Origin: CAXBPY01 sp003455275
GTDB lineage: Bacteria; Bacteroidota; Bacteroidia; Chitinophagales; UBA10324
NCBI GenBank assembly: GCA_963977675.1
Contig: CAXBPY010000007.1
Coordinates: 3,702-67,701, forward strand
Length of the DNA: 64,000 bases
Direction: 5' to 3'
Part shown: one piece after another, positions 27,590 through 37,676 of the stretch
Numbering within the stretch: position 1 is the stretch's first letter
Layout: each line of letters starts with the position of its first letter
Translations under genes and position numbers: made by a program
Notes under the pieces: generated by a model
The model's input: the letters and a program-made list of their open reading frames with translations, nothing else
Databases searched by the model: none
What the model was told of the DNA's origin: nothing

Positions 27590-28156
27590 ATGAAAAAAGC
27601 TTTAACAATTCTTTCCCTGATTTTACTCGCATCTTTTTCTAATGGACAAATGAGAAGTCAATTTACTAATGTCACCACGCCCGGCGGACATGATGGATCT
27701 ATTGATATGCGAGTAAGTGGAGGTGTCCCTCCATATGCTTATCAGTGGAATGATGAAGTTACGGATGAAGATCGTAAAGATCTTAAAAGCGGTAAGTACA
27801 CAGTTATTGTAACGGACCAGGGCGGCTGCGAAATAATAGCAAGTTTTAACATTACAGAACCGCAATCTCCAGGAAGCAATTCTTTAGCAGGAGTTCAAAG
27901 CTTTACTTCAGATGTTGATGTGTTTCCAAATCCAGCAGATGGCACAGTGAATGTTCATTTCAGCGGAGCGAAAACCAATAGCATCTCAATCAAGGTTACT
28001 GATATCAGCGGAAAGGTTGTGTTTGAAAAAAACTATGGTGAGTTCAACGGACAGTTAGAAGAGAAGGTTGATCTCACGAATGAAGCCAAAGGAATTTATA
28101 TGGTGCAGGTTATTACAGAGCGTGAATCTTATAATTCAAAGATTGTGGTTCAGTAA
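27590..28156 (+). CDS. Small T9SS type A sorting-domain protein with one SprB-like repeat
   Basis: 188 residues. A signal peptide ends at FSNGQ. One SprB-type module follows (GGVPPYAYQWND, then LKSGKYTVIVTDQGGC). The type A sorting domain closes the protein (VDVFPNPADGTVNVHF, ISGKVVFEK, GIYMVQVITERE, KIVVQ). It is predicted to be secreted through the type IX system. Its role is unknown; it may be a minimal surface protein. Confidence 0.85.
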   Translation: MKKALTILSLILLASFSNGQMRSQFTNVTTPGGHDGSIDMRVSGGVPPYAYQWNDEVTDEDRKDLKSGKYTVIVTDQGGCEIIASFNITEPQSPGSNSLAGVQSFTSDVDVFPNPADGTVNVHFSGAKTNSISIKVTDISGKVVFEKNYGEFNGQLEEKVDLTNEAKGIYMVQVITERESYNSKIVVQ

Positions 28157-28175
28157 TTCACAATTGATAAAAAAG

Positions 28176-28210
28176 AAAAATCCTCCCCGAAGAATTCAGG
28201 GAGGATTTTT
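28176..28210. terminator. Bidirectional terminator between convergent T9SS genes
   Basis: AAAAATCCTCCC / GGGAGGATTTTT, a perfect 12-bp stem with an 11-base loop. The A/T-rich stem ends give a U tract on either strand, and the element sits between genes ending at 28156 (+) and 28246 (-). Confidence 0.9.
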
Positions 28211-28245
28211 TATTTTATTGAGAATATATTTTTCCCAGAGAAAAT

Positions 28246-29538
28246 TTACCGCACAATAAACTTTGAATTCATATTTCCATTCACAGTGTTTATTTCTAAA
28301 AAGTAAATTCCTTTCGAAAGATTTTTTGTGTCGATTGCAACTGCGTTTACAGAAATGAGTCGTGTATCACATTTTAACTTCCTTCCTGAAATATCAAATA
28401 AGTTAATTGAATTGATTGCAGTTTTTCTTTTCGAAGAAATTATTATTTGTGAAGCAGCATCATTGTAGAAAATTCCAAATTGATCATCTTCAATCTCATT
28501 CACGCCAACAATTGTAATTGTTTGCTCCACGGTGTCGCTACAACCGTTTGCATTTGTTGCTATCAACTGAATGGTGAATAAACCTTCAAAGCTATATTCA
28601 TGAACAGGTGCAAAAACCGTATCGCTCGCACCATCACCAAAGTCCCAATGGTAATTTGTGGCACCTGAAGAAGTATTGGTAAAAGTTGCTATGTCATTAC
28701 TCTCGGTAAAAGTGAACCCTGCATCAGGTGCAGGAAGAACAGCAAGAGATAAAGTATCAATGGCTGTGCATCCATTGAAATCAGTTCCTTGAACAATTAC
28801 ATCAATATCAGAAGTTGTCGTTGCCAGCACCGTATCTCCTGTAACTGATGATAAATTAGAAGAGGGAGACCAGGAATATGAAATTGCGCCATTTCCAACA
28901 AGTGTAACTGCATTTCCGATACAAACACTGTCCATACTTGAAGTAATAAATACAACAGGTTCAGGTAAAATATTGACTCCGGTATTGGGCGATGTATCAC
29001 TTCCACAACTGTTAAATGCAATCGCATGGTACTGCCCTCCAACTGTGGTCATATAATTTGAATTTGTAGCACCTGCAATCAAAGTATCATTTTTAAACCA
29101 TTGATACGATGTAGCACCAGAGGTTTGAGCATTTAAATTAGCAGTGTTCCCGTTGCAGATATTTATGTTAATGGCAATAAAGCTGGAGTAATCTGGTGGA
29201 GTGCACCCACTTACTGTAAAGTAACCACTCATTGTACCTTGATGAAAACTACATTCATAACTGTAACTTCCTGCCTGGCCAGGTACATAAATAAAAGTTG
29301 TTGAACCAGAATTCAAATTTGCGTTCCACAAAGTCGCCCCGGAGGGAACAGAAAGCGCCGTAGTGGTGTGGCTTCCGTTTATCCAGTTCCATTTCACAGT
29401 ATCCCCTAAATTGATGGTAAAATTTGAAGGAGTAAAACTGTAATTCTGAACATTTACTATTTGTGTGATTGCTTCAGAAAATTTAGAAAAAAATAAAAGT
29501 GAAAAGGAGAGGAGAGTGGGTAGTAAAAACTTTTTCAT
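28246..29538 (-). CDS. Cupredoxin-PKD T9SS type A secreted protein
   Basis: 430 residues. A signal peptide (MKKFLLPTLL onward, cleaved near SEA) is followed by a plastocyanin/azurin-like domain (~25-120). It has NYSFTPSNFTINLGDTVKW, a GSHTT histidine and CSFHQGTMSG, giving a His/Cys/His/Met type 1 copper set. Then come Ig-like segments and a PKD domain (HWDFGDGASD). A type A sorting domain closes the protein (GIYFLEINTVNGN, KFIVR). It is probably an exported copper protein at the surface or in the medium. ATG 29538 gives the signal peptide; the frame is open further upstream. Confidence 0.85.
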   Translation of the reverse strand: MKKFLLPTLLSFSLLFFSKFSEAITQIVNVQNYSFTPSNFTINLGDTVKWNWINGSHTTTALSVPSGATLWNANLNSGSTTFIYVPGQAGSYSYECSFHQGTMSGYFTVSGCTPPDYSSFIAININICNGNTANLNAQTSGATSYQWFKNDTLIAGATNSNYMTTVGGQYHAIAFNSCGSDTSPNTGVNILPEPVVFITSSMDSVCIGNAVTLVGNGAISYSWSPSSNLSSVTGDTVLATTTSDIDVIVQGTDFNGCTAIDTLSLAVLPAPDAGFTFTESNDIATFTNTSSGATNYHWDFGDGASDTVFAPVHEYSFEGLFTIQLIATNANGCSDTVEQTITIVGVNEIEDDQFGIFYNDAASQIIISSKRKTAINSINLFDISGRKLKCDTRLISVNAVAIDTKNLSKGIYFLEINTVNGNMNSKFIVR

Positions 29539-29912
29539 AAAAATGTTTTTCGTAATAATACAAGTTGAACACACGGCAGCACTCTTTTCAGAAAAAGAAT
29601 TTACAATTTCATGACATAGAAATCAGAGTAAGATTTCAAATAAAAACTTGTGTTCTTTTCAACAGAATTTTTTACAATTCTGTGATAAAAAAGTCATCGC
29701 AAAACAAGGAATAGCGGCTTATCCAAATTACATTTGAGCAAAATGAAATACTGCTTAAAATTAACCGATATAGGTTATTGGTCTCCACTTTTTTACTTTA
29801 AAAATTGAAACAAACTAAAGATTGAATTTACTAATAGCAGTAAAACAATAAGTGCCGAAAAGCATTGATTAAAAAAAGAATAAATAACAATAAACGAATA
29901 ACAAAATAACTA
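29539..29912. other. 374-base divergent intergenic region
   Basis: This region separates the cupredoxin gene (minus) from gyrA (plus) and should hold both promoters. It contains a small perfect hairpin, ACAGAATT-TTTTAC-AATTCTGT (29662-29683), and a TACATTTG box at 29729-29736. No TTTG was seen at the expected distance before that box. No ORF or tRNA was seen. Confidence 0.5.
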
Positions 29913-32444
29913 ATGGCTGAAGAAATTGTTGGTGGCGAAAGAATAATTCCAATCAATATTGAAGATGAAATGAAAACCGCTTACATCGATTATTCGATGT
30001 CGGTAATTGTTAGCCGCGCTATTCCTGATGTGCGCGATGGATTAAAACCTGTGCAACGCCGCGTGCTTTTCGGTATGTATGAGTTGGGAGTGATGAGCAA
30101 CCGCCCCTATAAAAAGAGTGCGAGAATAGTGGGAGAAGTGCTTGGTAAATATCATCCGCATGGCGACTCATCAGTGTATGAAGCAATGGTGCGCATGGCA
30201 CAAGACTGGAGCCTGCGCTATCCACTCGTAGATGGGCAAGGAAACTTCGGAAGCATGGATGGGGATAGCCCTGCAGCAATGCGATACACCGAGGCTCGCC
30301 TCAGAAAGATTGCGGAAGAAATGTTGGCTGATATTGAGAAGGACACCGTTGACTTTCAGCTCAACTTCGATGACACACTGAAAGAACCAACAGTAATGCC
30401 TTCTCGCATTCCAAATTTGTTGGTGAACGGGGCTAGTGGAATTGCTGTGGGAATGGCAACTAATATTCTTCCACACAATTTAAGCGAAGTGATTGATGGA
30501 ATTACTTCATACATTGATAACAGGCAAATTACAGTTGAAGAATTAATGGAAGTGGTGAAAGCTCCTGACTTTCCTACAGGCGGAATCATTTACGGAACTG
30601 CCGGCGTGCGCGAAGGTTTCAAAACCGGACGCGGAAGAGTAGTGGTTCGTGCGAAAACAAATTTTGAAACACTAAAAAATGGGAAGGAGCGAATCATCAT
30701 TACTGAATTTCCTTACCAGGTAAACAAAGCACTTGTTCATGCTAAGATTTATGAACTAATAGGAGAGAAGCAGATTGAAGGAATCAGTGAAGTGCGCGAT
30801 GAGAGCGACAGAGACGGAGTGCGAATGGTGGTAGAACTGAAGAAGGATGCAATTCCAAATGTGGTGCTCAATCAGTTATTTCAGTTCACGCAACTTCAAA
30901 CTTCATTCGGTATAAACAACATTGCGCTCGATCATGGTCGCCCGCGCCTTCTGAATCTGTTGGATATGATTCGCAGCTTTGTGGAATTCCGTCATGAAGT
31001 TGTGGTGCGCAGAACACAATTTGATTTAGCAGAAGCAGAAAAGCGCGCTCACATACTCGAAGGTTTACTTATTGCACTTGATCATCTCGATGCAGTGATT
31101 GCACTCATTCGTGCTTCTCAAACTCCGGACATAGCGCGCGAAGGTTTGATGAATCAGTTTGCGCTTAGTGAAATTCAGGCGAAAGCAATTCTTGAAATGA
31201 GATTACAGCGCTTAACAGGATTAGAGAGAGATAAGATTAAAGAAGAGTATGCTGAAATCATGAAACAGATTGCCTACTTCAAAGAAATTCTTTCTGATGA
31301 AGTGCTTCGCTACAAAATCATCAAGGATGAAATGCTCGAAATCAAAAACAAGTATGGAGACGAGCGTAGAACAGAAGTAGTAGCCAACGAAGATGAAATT
31401 GAAATCGAAGATCTAATTGAAGTAGAAGATATGGTGATTACCATTTCTCACCTTGGATATATCAAGCGCACCTCTCTTAGCGAATATCGTGTACAAGGCC
31501 GGGGCGGAAAAGGATCTCTCGGTGGTTCAGCCCGCGATGAAGATTTCATTGAGAAAATATTTGTAGCTTCCACACATGATTACCTTTTAATATTTACCGA
31601 TAAAGGAAAATGTTTTTGGAAAAAAGTTTACACAATTCCGGAAGGGAATAAAACTTCTAAAGGACGCGCGGTTCAAAATTTAATTTCACTTGAACCTGAT
31701 GATAAGGTACGCGCCATTATTGATATTCATAATCTTGAAGACGAAGCCTATCTTAATTCACACTTCCTCATCTTCTGCACTGAGCAGGGAACCATTAAGA
31801 AAACAACGCTCGAAGAATTCAGTCGTCCGCGTCAGAACGGAATCATTGCAATCACTATTGAAGAAGGAGACCAACTTTTAGATGTGAAGCAAACCAATGG
31901 CAACTGCGAAATCATTCTTGCTGTTCGCAGTGGAAGGGCAAATCGTTTCCCTGAAAACAAAGTGCGTGCTGTAGGCAGAACTGCTATAGGTGTGAAGGGA
32001 ATTGAATGTGACGAAAAAGATAAGGTTGTTGGCATCATTACAATTGATAAGGAAGATAAGGAATCTACAATTTTGGTGGTGAGTGAAAAAGGTTATGGAA
32101 AACGAAGTGATCTAGATGAATATCGAATAACTAATAGAGGAGGAAAAGGAGTGAAGACGCTGAATGTAACGGAGAAAACAGGCCAGTTAATTGCCATAAA
32201 AGACATCACGGAAAAAGATGAACTGATGATAATTAATCGGAGCGGAGTTACTATCAGAATGAGCATGGATGAAGTAAAAGTGCAGGGCAGAGCTACCCAA
32301 GGTGTGCGACTCATTCGTCTTGAAGAAGATGATGTAATTGGATCAGTTGCTAAAATTGACAGTGACATGATCGAACCTGATGATTCATCATCCGGCACTG
32401 AAACTCCTCCTGTAACTCCTGATGAAAATCAATCAATTCAGTAA
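29913..32444 (+). CDS. gyrA: DNA gyrase subunit A
   Basis: 843-residue type II topoisomerase subunit that breaks and rejoins DNA. Catalytic Tyr125 lies in AAMRYTEARL. The quinolone-resistance region has HPHGDSSVYE, with Ser86 at the position of E. coli Ser83 and Glu90 at that of Asp87. The GyrA box QGRGGKGSLG is present and distinguishes it from ParC. The C-terminal beta-pinwheel repeats are complete, and an acidic tail follows. gyrB is not in the window. Confidence 0.96.
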   Translation: MAEEIVGGERIIPINIEDEMKTAYIDYSMSVIVSRAIPDVRDGLKPVQRRVLFGMYELGVMSNRPYKKSARIVGEVLGKYHPHGDSSVYEAMVRMAQDWSLRYPLVDGQGNFGSMDGDSPAAMRYTEARLRKIAEEMLADIEKDTVDFQLNFDDTLKEPTVMPSRIPNLLVNGASGIAVGMATNILPHNLSEVIDGITSYIDNRQITVEELMEVVKAPDFPTGGIIYGTAGVREGFKTGRGRVVVRAKTNFETLKNGKERIIITEFPYQVNKALVHAKIYELIGEKQIEGISEVRDESDRDGVRMVVELKKDAIPNVVLNQLFQFTQLQTSFGINNIALDHGRPRLLNLLDMIRSFVEFRHEVVVRRTQFDLAEAEKRAHILEGLLIALDHLDAVIALIRASQTPDIAREGLMNQFALSEIQAKAILEMRLQRLTGLERDKIKEEYAEIMKQIAYFKEILSDEVLRYKIIKDEMLEIKNKYGDERRTEVVANEDEIEIEDLIEVEDMVITISHLGYIKRTSLSEYRVQGRGGKGSLGGSARDEDFIEKIFVASTHDYLLIFTDKGKCFWKKVYTIPEGNKTSKGRAVQNLISLEPDDKVRAIIDIHNLEDEAYLNSHFLIFCTEQGTIKKTTLEEFSRPRQNGIIAITIEEGDQLLDVKQTNGNCEIILAVRSGRANRFPENKVRAVGRTAIGVKGIECDEKDKVVGIITIDKEDKESTILVVSEKGYGKRSDLDEYRITNRGGKGVKTLNVTEKTGQLIAIKDITEKDELMIINRSGVTIRMSMDEVKVQGRATQGVRLIRLEEDDVIGSVAKIDSDMIEPDDSSSGTETPPVTPDENQSIQ

Positions 32445-32494
32445 TAAATTCTGGAAAGATAATTGAAATTACCAAACCCAAAACACTTAAAAAA

Positions 32495-33664
32495 ATGTTA
32501 AATAAAATTTTGATACTTCTTGCAGTAGTATGTTGTTTCAACACAGCTTTTGCACAAAAGAAAAACCTGACAGATGCATACTTTGCACTGGATCATGGAG
32601 AGTTGGACAAGGCAAAAGAATATATTGAAGCAGCATCAGTTGAACCCACAACCATGAACATGCCTAAAACCTGGGCTTATCGTGCAAACATTTATTTCGC
32701 AATCTTCAGAGACACAGCTCGTACACCTGCACACCAGGAAGGAGATTTGAATGAATCATTTAAAAGTTTGAAAAGATTAACTGAACTTGATCCTAAAGGA
32801 ACTTTTGGACTTGATGTTTTTAATACCATTATTCCTATGTATGATATTTACAACCTTTCAGGAAGCAAGAACTATGATGACCACGATTACCAGTCAGCAT
32901 ACGATAATTTTGGAAAAGTCCTTGAACTTTCGAAAATGGTAAATCAACTTTTTAATCAAACTAATGTTGACACCTTTACGACTCTTTACTATGCTCATGC
33001 TGCGTTTAAACTTGGCAAAAAAGAAGAAGCCTATAAGCTGTATGATGTTTTGCGAAATGAGCGCAAGTATGATGACCCGCTGATTTATCAGGATTTTGCC
33101 GATGAAGCAGCTCAATCAAAAGACACTTTGAAGGCCATATCTATTCTTGATGATGGTTTGGGGAAATTTCCTAAGAGTGAAAGCATGATGTATCAGCAAT
33201 TGAATTACTATATATTTTCTCATCATCCAGGAGATGCCATTGGTAAACTGAAGAAAGCAATTGATATGGACCCAACTAGAGCTGATCTTTACAGGGCTCT
33301 CGGCGATGCTTACAAGAATACAGATGATACAGCTAATGCACGCAAAACATACGAGCAGGCATTAAAACTTGACCCAAAGAATTTTGACATATACAAAAGC
33401 CTGGCAGAAGTTTATTATAACAATGCTGTAAAAACAATTGATGAAATGAATTCACTGCCTGATGGAGATAAGAGAATTGATATTCTCAAAGCCTCAAGTG
33501 ACGCCTTACTTTATAAAGCATTACCGTACCTTGAAAAAGCAAAAGAGCTTGACTCAACTGACATGGAAGTGCTTAATGCATTAAAAGAAATTTATGCTCG
33601 CACCAATCAAATGGAAAAAGTAAAAGAAATTAATGCTGACATTCAAAAGCAAAAGGGCAACTAA
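32495..33664 (+). CDS. Exported TPR-repeat protein
   Basis: 389 residues with a signal peptide ending at TAFAQKK. The rest is helical with TPR-type repeats, clearest near the C-terminus (ADLYRALGDAYKNTDDTANARKTY-like and FDIYKSLAEVYYNNA segments). It lies 50 bases after gyrA on the same strand and ends before a hairpin terminator, so cotranscription with gyrA is possible. A periplasmic scaffolding role is a guess. Confidence 0.82.
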   Translation: MLNKILILLAVVCCFNTAFAQKKNLTDAYFALDHGELDKAKEYIEAASVEPTTMNMPKTWAYRANIYFAIFRDTARTPAHQEGDLNESFKSLKRLTELDPKGTFGLDVFNTIIPMYDIYNLSGSKNYDDHDYQSAYDNFGKVLELSKMVNQLFNQTNVDTFTTLYYAHAAFKLGKKEEAYKLYDVLRNERKYDDPLIYQDFADEAAQSKDTLKAISILDDGLGKFPKSESMMYQQLNYYIFSHHPGDAIGKLKKAIDMDPTRADLYRALGDAYKNTDDTANARKTYEQALKLDPKNFDIYKSLAEVYYNNAVKTIDEMNSLPDGDKRIDILKASSDALLYKALPYLEKAKELDSTDMEVLNALKEIYARTNQMEKVKEINADIQKQKGN

Positions 33665-33699
33665 GAAATTATTTATATCTTCTTGAAAAGTAAATAGGG

Positions 33700-33723
33700 A
33701 AGCCCGCGACATTATGCGGGCTT
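33700..33723 (+). terminator. Hairpin terminator after the TPR gene
   Basis: Perfect 8-bp G+C-rich stem AAGCCCGC / GCGGGCTT with an 8-base loop. Only a weak T tract follows. Confidence 0.65.
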
Positions 33724-33951
33724 CATTTGAAATATTTTATTTAACATAATATTAATTATAAGACATATTATTTAGTATTTACCAATAAAAGGTTTAAAGT
33801 AATTGGCTATATAATACTTTGGTTAGAGTTTGGAGTTTATGATGTAGTCAAATAGGTCAATTTGTTCATCATTGATACATGCTTTTCAAATTAATTGAAC
33901 TTTAAAACCAATGCAATTAAAACGAAAATCAAGAAAAATATTTTTCATCCA

Positions 33952-33982
33952 AAAATAAAATTCACAACATGAATTTTATTTT
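33952..33982. repeat. Perfect AT-rich inverted repeat
   Basis: AAAATAAAATTCA / TGAATTTTATTTT, 13 bp on each side of the loop CAACA. It lies mid-gap, away from either gene end. Confidence 0.7.
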
Positions 33983-34017
33983 GAATCCTAAGTAAAGAAA
34001 TGAGATTTCAGAAAATA

Positions 34018-34054
34018 AAAAAGGGAAGACAAAAATTAATGTCCTCCCCTTTTC
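34018..34054 (-). terminator. Terminator of the SprB-repeat gene
   Basis: On the minus strand, AAAAGGGGAGGAC pairs imperfectly (one bulge, one G-T) with GTCTTCCCTTTT and is followed by a T run. It lies 16 bases beyond the stop codon of the 1031-residue protein. Confidence 0.7.
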
Positions 34055-34070
34055 AATTAAATGAAAATTA

Positions 34071-37000
34071 TTATTTCACCACGGTCATTTTTTTAACATA
34101 GGAATTTGTACCATCGCTTACTTCGACAAAATAAATTCCGGCAGGAAGTGTTCTAACATCTATGCCGTAAAGATTGTTGCCATTCTTGAGAGATAGCTGC
34201 TGAGTGATATAAGTTTTACCAAGAATATCCATCACTTTCAAGGACCCGTTAGATGAACCATTTCCAGCATTCACCATAATGCTAACTTCATTATTTGACG
34301 GATTCGGATAAATACTGAAATCAAATTCGCTTTTGATCATATCATGAGTTGATATGTCCTGTTGAATTGTATTAAGAGTGGTATTGGTTTTCACAGGAGC
34401 ATTGTAATCAAAGTAAATACTTGCGCTGTTTTTAATCTGTGTTCCGGGAGTCAAATTGGGGTTTTGTTTTATAGTGTAAATAATATATCCAATACTTCCT
34501 AGTGGATCATTCAAACTGTCAGGCAGATTAATATTTTCAAAACTGAACTTTATCACACCATTCTCCGTCATCTCGGCTTTGAAATTATGACTTGAATAAA
34601 CAGGATGCAGAGAAGTGTAATCTAAATCACTGTCAAGGGTATCAAGCAAGTAAATATTGAAAGCAGTATATGTTCCAGTGTTTTGAAAGTGTATAGTGTA
34701 TTCAAGAATTGAATCGTTCACACTTATATAGCCAGGTACCCCAGTTCCTTTTGGCCGTACTTCTTTGAAATTAGGATCCCATGAACCTACCACACTTGCA
34801 TAATAAGTATTTACATTATTCCAGGGTGAATAATCACTAAGCCAATTATTTATTAAACCGTTATAAGAGCAAGTATCATTAAACAAGAGTGAAGTTCCCA
34901 GAGGGATATTAGTTGGAACATTATAGTTAGCAATAGATAGGTTAGATTGTGCGGGCGCAAGAGTTAGACCTGTACTTGCGATACTGTACCAACTTGGAAA
35001 TGATCCGGCATTCAATTGTGCAAAAGGTGAAAACGAAGAGAGATTCATTTGGCCATCGTGCTTGTACCCGGAAACTACATCTGTTTCGTTTATGGTTCCT
35101 TCGTTTTTAATAATTACATGCTGATAGTAAGTGTGTCCTGGAATTGGCGGAGTATAATGCAAGGTTGAAATATGAATATCATGAATTGGATTAATCACAT
35201 TCGCAAAATCATAAGTATTGCTGCAACCGCTTGCAGCAGATACTGAAACAGAAATGGAATTATTTTGACAGGCAGCAAGCGGATAGAAATATTGAACATT
35301 TTCTGATAGCGTATAACTGCCGGTGGGTACCTGAAATGAATAATGTCCTGATGCATTAGTATAAGTGTAACCAAATCCTGAACAATGAATCATAATGTTT
35401 TCAATTCCATTTTCACCTGCATCCATTGTACAATTTCCATTGGCATCGTCATATACCGTTCCTTCTATTGTGCAATAACAACTGTTATTCAATGGATCAT
35501 ATCCGCAACTCGTCCATGAATTCTGAACACAACCAGCAGCGTCAGTTACATAAACATAATAGTTTCCAGTAATAAGTGAAGATGCAATGTTGGTCGTTTG
35601 CCCATTGCTCCAGGCATATGTATAAGGGGCAGTTCCTCCATAAGGAATTGCCACAATATTTCCATCTGCAGTATAAATGCAACTTGCAGGTGTAGAAGCA
35701 AAGCCAATACTGATAGGGCTGCTAGCCTGTACAACTGCATACTTTACTATTGAACAACCAAGATTATCAGTTACCGTGCATGTATATCCTCCTGCAGCCA
35801 GATTTGTAATCGAAGTGGTATTTCCACCATTGCTCCATGCAGTAGTGTAAGGGGCAGTTCCGGATGTAATAATTATTTGTGCAGAACCATTTGATAAGGT
35901 ACAATAAGCATCAGCCGAATTTGTAAAACCTGATACAACACTGATTGGAGGAACAACCACAGTACCTGATCGAATACAACCAACATTATCTGTTACAATG
36001 AATGAATATGTTCCAGGTTCAAGTCCGGTTGCTGTTGCACCTGTTTGCGCTGGAAATGTATTCCATTGATAAGTATAAGGTGCAGTTCCTCCGGTTGCAA
36101 CTAGAGTAGCCGTTCCTGTAGCTGAAGTACACTGACTTGGAGTTGAAGAATATGTTACTGTAATGGGTGTTGAAGAACTTAAATAATAATATCCCTCACC
36201 AACGCACCCGTTTGCATCTATTACTGTTATAGAATAATTTCCAGCAGTAAGGTTCGAAATATTTTGAGTATTGATTCCATTACTCCAGTGATAGGAATAA
36301 GGAGGTAATCCTCCGCTTCCGAATGAAATGGCGCTTCCATCATTTTGAAGGCATGTGGCGGGTGTCAGAGTTACATTGGTTCCAATTGTAATTGATTGCT
36401 GAACATAAATTCCTTCTGTCTGATAGCATCCTTGTGCATCAGTTACAGTGACTTGATAATATCCAAGTGAGAGGCCTGTGATTGTTTGGCTGTTAGAACC
36501 ATTACTCCAAATGAAACTGTAAGGTGCTATCCCCCCTCCCAATCCCGAAACTGTTGCTGTTCCATTTGTACAGTTTGCAGGTGTACTTGTTGTAGTGAAT
36601 GTAACCGGCGATTGATTCCAGATATAGATTGAATCACCTACTGCATAAGTTCCAGAAACGCATCCTGCAGCATCAGTTATTAATACAGAATAATTACCGG
36701 CAGGAAGGTTCACATTGGCACCGCTACCTACAACTGTTCCAGATGGTATTTCGCTCCATTGAATGTTATAAGGAGCAGTTCCGCCGGTAATCGTTACTGC
36801 AGCGGTTCCTAAGGCAGGACAAATTGCCGGGCTTGTTGTAACAACATATGTAAATGGAGGTGCACCGGCAAAGTTGCCGTAAGCCTGACCTCCCGTACCT
36901 AAGGCATTAAGGTAAACATAACCACCTGCATAATTGAAAAGTGTATCAAATGAATTAGTTACAGTGTGGGTGGTTTGAACTCCAGCTGTCCACCAATAAA

Positions 37001-37166
37001 AAGTTATAGGTGGAGTAAGTCCGGTAGTTTGTGCAATCAGAATTCCATCATTATTACAAACAGGGTTTGCAAGAGTGAAAGTGATAGTACCGGATTGAGC
37101 ACTAACCTTCCATGAGGATAAAACCAGAACTAAACAAAATGTAAAAAGTTTAAAAATGTTTTTCAT
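34071..37166 (-). CDS. Large SprB-repeat surface protein with T9SS type A sorting domain
   Basis: 1031 residues. A signal peptide ends near KVSAQ. At least six SprB-type repeats follow, each with a GGxxPYxYxWSNG core and a YxVTVTDAxGC end. After these comes an SdrD-like segment (TVYDDANGNCTMDAGENGI) and a conserved-repeat domain of the DUF11/DUF7619 type (FQNTGTYTAFNIYLLDTL, IYFDYNAPVKTNT). A type A sorting domain ends the protein (IYPNPSNNEVSI, KKMTVVK). SprB repeats occur in gliding adhesins and many other T9SS cargoes, so surface adhesion is plausible but unproven. Confidence 0.88.
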   Translation of the reverse strand: MKNIFKLFTFCLVLVLSSWKVSAQSGTITFTLANPVCNNDGILIAQTTGLTPPITFYWWTAGVQTTHTVTNSFDTLFNYAGGYVYLNALGTGGQAYGNFAGAPPFTYVVTTSPAICPALGTAAVTITGGTAPYNIQWSEIPSGTVVGSGANVNLPAGNYSVLITDAAGCVSGTYAVGDSIYIWNQSPVTFTTTSTPANCTNGTATVSGLGGGIAPYSFIWSNGSNSQTITGLSLGYYQVTVTDAQGCYQTEGIYVQQSITIGTNVTLTPATCLQNDGSAISFGSGGLPPYSYHWSNGINTQNISNLTAGNYSITVIDANGCVGEGYYYLSSSTPITVTYSSTPSQCTSATGTATLVATGGTAPYTYQWNTFPAQTGATATGLEPGTYSFIVTDNVGCIRSGTVVVPPISVVSGFTNSADAYCTLSNGSAQIIITSGTAPYTTAWSNGGNTTSITNLAAGGYTCTVTDNLGCSIVKYAVVQASSPISIGFASTPASCIYTADGNIVAIPYGGTAPYTYAWSNGQTTNIASSLITGNYYVYVTDAAGCVQNSWTSCGYDPLNNSCYCTIEGTVYDDANGNCTMDAGENGIENIMIHCSGFGYTYTNASGHYSFQVPTGSYTLSENVQYFYPLAACQNNSISVSVSAASGCSNTYDFANVINPIHDIHISTLHYTPPIPGHTYYQHVIIKNEGTINETDVVSGYKHDGQMNLSSFSPFAQLNAGSFPSWYSIASTGLTLAPAQSNLSIANYNVPTNIPLGTSLLFNDTCSYNGLINNWLSDYSPWNNVNTYYASVVGSWDPNFKEVRPKGTGVPGYISVNDSILEYTIHFQNTGTYTAFNIYLLDTLDSDLDYTSLHPVYSSHNFKAEMTENGVIKFSFENINLPDSLNDPLGSIGYIIYTIKQNPNLTPGTQIKNSASIYFDYNAPVKTNTTLNTIQQDISTHDMIKSEFDFSIYPNPSNNEVSIMVNAGNGSSNGSLKVMDILGKTYITQQLSLKNGNNLYGIDVRTLPAGIYFVEVSDGTNSYVKKMTVVK

Positions 37167-37387
37167 ATGTTTTAATTTTCTTAGTAAACGAAAAGATTAA
37201 TTTAAAAGGTTGGGTGTATTGAAAGCTTCAAACTTAATGGCTCACCATTTTGAGATTCAAAATGAAAAAATAATTGCTTACACATTCAGAAAATTTTAGC
37301 TTCAAATCTGATTAACAAAAAATTTATTCCATATGATTCAAATCACATTTCTATTTTTAGCAGAAATTAAAAACTAAGATTTTTATT

Positions 37388-37633
37388 ATGAGATCTATCA
37401 TGAAATTTTATTGGTTTAAACGGAGTGGACTGTTCTTCTACCCTATTTCCATTTTTGGTTGGCTCATTACACTTCTGACTATTGCACTTTCGATTTACAT
37501 CTTTATTCAGATAGATGCTGAATCTCATTCTGTAAGCGACACACTGATTAATTTCGCTTATAACATGTTATTTGTTTTATGCGGATATTCAATCATTGCC
37601 TATCTCGCGTCGAAAAGTTCAAAGGACAAATGA
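37388..37633 (+). CDS. Small two-helix membrane protein
   Basis: 81 residues with two hydrophobic segments (YPISIFGWLITLLTIALSIY and LINFAYNMLFVLCGYSIIAY) and a basic C-terminus. I do not recognise a family. A second ATG at 37400 is also possible. It lies 43 bases before comEC on the same strand. Confidence 0.65.
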   Translation: MRSIMKFYWFKRSGLFFYPISIFGWLITLLTIALSIYIFIQIDAESHSVSDTLINFAYNMLFVLCGYSIIAYLASKSSKDK

Positions 37634-37676
37634 TTAAGTTCTAGTTATCATTTCTTTTCATATAGCAAAGCACCTG

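Larger units (their letters stand above)
33665..34070. other. 406-base intergenic region between convergent genes
   Basis: AT-rich. It holds two terminators (33700-33723 and 34018-34054) and a perfect AT-rich hairpin at 33952-33982. No ORF or known RNA was seen. Confidence 0.5.
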
